16,581 nucleotides of DNA from JBCDIQ01 sp039024295. Lineage in GTDB: Bacteria; Bacteroidota; Bacteroidia; J057. The translations under genes and the position numbers were made by a program. Location of the stretch: NCBI GenBank assembly GCA_039024295.1, contig JBCDIQ010000091.1, forward strand, positions 1-16,581, written 5' to 3'. Under the pieces are notes generated by a model that saw only the letters and a list, made by a program, of their open reading frames with translations, had not been told where the DNA came from and searched no databases. This document shows positions 14,636 through 16,581 of the stretch, piece by piece. Positions within the stretch are counted from its first letter, which is position 1; every line of letters starts with the position of its first letter.

Positions 14636-15532
14636 ATGATCGACTGGCAGGCAGCGTGGAAGGAGTACGAAATTTACCTAAGGCTTGAAAGAGGGTTAAG
14701 CCCTCACACACTCATAGGGTATCAGAGAGATCTTGAGCGGTATGCTCACTTTATGGAAGCAGGGCTGGAATTAACAAGCCCTTCAATCGTGGATCGTGAA
14801 GATATCAGGGCATTTCTCCGGTTTTTACAAGAAGACTGCCTGCTGGCCGCACCCAGCATTGCCCGTTCTCTGTCGGCCATTCGAACGTATCACGGCTTTC
14901 TGACTGCTGAGGGACTCGTAGCCCACAATCCATCTGAATTGCTGGATACCCCTAAGCTAGGACGAAAGCTACCCAATGTGATGAAGCCAGAAGAAATTCA
15001 GATGCTGCTCGATGCACTTCCTCCAGACGCATTCCGAGATCGGGCAATCATTGAAGTACTTTATGGATGTGGGCTCAGGGTCACAGAATTAACCCACCTT
15101 GGCTTGCCCGGGCTTTTTCTCGAAGAAGGCTATCTCCGTGTTGTTGGAAAAGGAAAAAAAGAGCGTCTGATTCCACTCGGGAATCCTGCGCAGGAAGCCC
15201 TGGAGCGTTACCTGGTGCATTCTAGGGCCAAGGTCCCTCCGAAGCCAGGCCATGAGGAATTCGTTTTCTTAAGCCGGTTGGGTAAAAAGCTCAGCCGGGT
15301 AGCAATTTTTCAGTTGGTCAAGCGAATGGCAATGCAAGCAGGCCTGAAGGCCTCCATTAGCCCTCATAGTTTTCGCCATTCCTTTGCTACCCACCTAATC
15401 GAAGGAGGGGCAGATTTAAGGGCCGTTCAGGACATGCTCGGACATGCTTCTATCACCACCACAGAGATTTACCTCCACATGGACCAGCAATACCTGCGAG
15501 AGGTTCATTCACGTTTTCATCCTCGCCAGTGA
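14636..15532 (+). CDS. xerD: Tyrosine site-specific recombinase, XerC/XerD family
   Basis: This protein of 298 residues matches Xer proteins in length. An N-terminal SAM-like domain (EYEIYLRLERGLSPHTLIGYQRDLERYAHFM) is followed by the catalytic domain. Its active-site residues are all visible: Arg in YGCGLRVTEL, Lys in VGKGKKERLIPLG, His and Arg in SPHSFRHSFATHLIEGGADLRAVQ, His in DMLGHASITTTEIY and the nucleophile Tyr in EIYLHMD. The known role is resolution of chromosome dimers at dif by XerC/XerD; intact motifs suggest an active enzyme. I assign XerD over XerC with moderate confidence, by overall resemblance. The stop overlaps the next gene's GTG, so a TIR-like protein is co-translated with it. 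Confidence 0.9.
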   Translation: MIDWQAAWKEYEIYLRLERGLSPHTLIGYQRDLERYAHFMEAGLELTSPSIVDREDIRAFLRFLQEDCLLAAPSIARSLSAIRTYHGFLTAEGLVAHNPSELLDTPKLGRKLPNVMKPEEIQMLLDALPPDAFRDRAIIEVLYGCGLRVTELTHLGLPGLFLEEGYLRVVGKGKKERLIPLGNPAQEALERYLVHSRAKVPPKPGHEEFVFLSRLGKKLSRVAIFQLVKRMAMQAGLKASISPHSFRHSFATHLIEGGADLRAVQDMLGHASITTTEIYLHMDQQYLREVHSRFHPRQ

Positions 15533-16110
15533 AATTAATTCTTGCATATCACCCCAGAGATATTGATCAATTTGAGCAACTTAAATCCATTTGCCAGGAG
15601 GTATTGAAGCAAACGGAAATTGTCCCCGTTACCTTTCCCCAAAAGATTCCTCAAGCACTGGCAAATGCTCAAACTGCGTTGCTGCTGCTGAGTCCGAACT
15701 TTTTATCAAAAGAAGTGGAAGATGACCCTGTCCTGGATGAATTATTGGCCAAAACACTGGATGAGGAATTATCTGTGGTAACTGTGATTGGAAAAGAATG
15801 CGAATGGCAAGAATCTCTCTTTAGCAGCCTGGTGTGCTTTCCGAGCAGCAAACAAGCTTTCTCTGAGGGCATTCACCCTCAAAAACTTCTCAAGGAGGAA
15901 CTCCTCCAATTTCTCCAAAAAGAACACCTGAGGGTTCATAAACCCGCCACCTACTTGCGGGAACTGGATAAAGAAAAGAAACAAAGTGAGCCCTTTTTGC
16001 TGTTTATGATGCGGTTTGGCTGGCGGATGTTGCCTAAAAGGGTCAAGTGGAGATTGGCATTGCTCATTGTGGTGGTTTCTCTCTTGATTGCCTGGTTATT
16101 TTTCCGATAA
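15529..16110 (+). CDS. TIR-like protein with C-terminal membrane anchor
   Basis: This 193-residue protein starts at a GTG that overlaps the recombinase stop (GTGA). The first 135 residues resemble a TIR domain of the bacterial conflict-system kind. LILAYHPRD (3-11) sits where TIR box 1 has ISYSxxD. ALANAQTALLLLSPNFLS (43-60) matches the usual helix and strand before the SPxFL loop. DELLAKTLDEELSVVTVIGKECEWQESLFSSLVCFP (70-105) matches the stretch usually reading VIPVxLRxCDW...F..L..LP. The catalytic Glu expected about 13 residues after the Ser of SPxFL is shifted or replaced; Glu71 and Glu64 are candidates. A charged linker (135-153) leads to one transmembrane helix at about 175-192, so the domain should face the cytoplasm. 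NADase activity is uncertain. Confidence 0.6.
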   Translation: MKLILAYHPRDIDQFEQLKSICQEVLKQTEIVPVTFPQKIPQALANAQTALLLLSPNFLSKEVEDDPVLDELLAKTLDEELSVVTVIGKECEWQESLFSSLVCFPSSKQAFSEGIHPQKLLKEELLQFLQKEHLRVHKPATYLRELDKEKKQSEPFLLFMMRFGWRMLPKRVKWRLALLIVVVSLLIAWLFFR

Positions 16111-16131
16111 CATGAGGATAATTTCCGCCTT

Positions 16132-16581
16132 TTACCAACGAACGCCTTGCCTCAATAAATATCGCTTGAGCTCTTTCCTCTTTGTCCCGTAAACATTGAT
16201 ATCCCTTCTAAGCACTACTGGACGGCGTTTGGCGCCAATGAGTCCTCCTAAGACCGCCGTTGGCACGGGCAAGGTAAGCCCTAAAAAGATTGCTTTTGCC
16301 TCAGCGGTGAAACATGCCACACAATTTTGCTGGTCACCACTTAAAAATCCGATGGCTACCCCAAGCCCAACTCCTGCCAAACCACCAATGATCGTACCCC
16401 GATCTACACTGCCCAGCCTTCGAAATCGTATTTCTGCGATACTTTGTACAGCATAAGTGCTTACCTTCAGGTTCTTTGAATAAATATTGGGGGAGGAAAC
16501 CAGTTGTACCGATGAATCGGAAAGTTGATATAAATAGCCACGGTACACACCATTGTCTCCAAAAACCCAAGCCCGGTATAC
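16132..16581 (-). CDS. Glycine-zipper hypothetical protein, 5' end beyond window
   Basis: The frame is open from the stop at 16132 to the right edge with no stop, so the gene's start lies outside. A GTG at 16548 exists, but the codons before it (VYRAWVFGDNG) continue the same beta-strand pattern, so I treat the gene as partial. The N-terminal part, GDNGVYRGYLYQLSDSSVQLV, resembles small proteins of Bacteroidota in which a GxxxxGYLxxxxDSSVxL pattern opens a beta-rich fold. A glycine-rich zipper segment follows (GTIIGGLAGVGLGVAIGFLSG), then a second hydrophobic glycine-rich stretch (FLGLTLPVPTAVLGGLIGA) and a basic end. It is probably an envelope protein of unknown function. It converges on the TIR-like gene with a gap of 21 bases. 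Confidence 0.6.
   Translation of the reverse strand, partial: VYRAWVFGDNGVYRGYLYQLSDSSVQLVSSPNIYSKNLKVSTYAVQSIAEIRFRRLGSVDRGTIIGGLAGVGLGVAIGFLSGDQQNCVACFTAEAKAIFLGLTLPVPTAVLGGLIGAKRRPVVLRRDINVYGTKRKELKRYLLRQGVRW

Overview
The window reads as chromosomal DNA of a Bacteroidota bacterium, most likely a Cytophagales/Cyclobacteriaceae-type marine or soil heterotroph. The evidence is two secreted proteins ending in type IX secretion (type A) sorting tails, Bacteroidota-style promoter elements (TAnnTTTG) in front of some genes, few Shine-Dalgarno sequences, and moderate GC. I saw no rRNA, tRNA, CRISPR array, transposase or phage gene. The genus assignment is inference.

Layout. 1-289 holds no convincing gene. 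290-3595 holds two tandem paralogous T9SS cargo proteins, each with two copies of one domain of about 210 residues. A perfect 15-bp palindrome (3606-3638) separates them from a leftward block: rhodanese, hotdog thioesterase and YihY-type membrane protein (5440 down to 3663, an operon), then the ATPase YchF and a Cof-type HAD phosphatase. From 7704 a rightward operon encodes a small STAS/SpoIIAA-like protein, an HSL-family alpha/beta hydrolase and the two membrane subunits of a TRAP transporter (dctQ, dctM). The matching solute receptor (dctP) lies immediately downstream but on the opposite strand, and a terminator hairpin touches the dctM stop codon. The receptor keeps Gln, Arg, Glu and Trp at the spacing of TakP-type 2-oxo-acid receptors, so the cluster probably imports a small 2-oxo or hydroxy acid, possibly one released by the hydrolase.

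A 370-bp spacer (12079-12450) carries three copies of an inverted-repeat element. It is followed by a leftward secreted metallophosphoesterase with a CBM9-like C-terminal domain. A spacer of about 340 bp (14293-14635) holds a possible gene remnant. From 14636 a XerC/XerD-type tyrosine recombinase runs rightward and overlaps, by GTGA, a gene for a small TIR-like protein with a C-terminal membrane anchor. A glycine-zipper protein on the minus strand runs off the right edge.

Most genes are ordinary. The strongest candidate for something undescribed is the membrane-anchored TIR-like protein translationally coupled to the Xer recombinase (15529-16110). After it come the hydrolase/STAS-like/TRAP operon with its convergent receptor, and the two tandem T9SS proteins.
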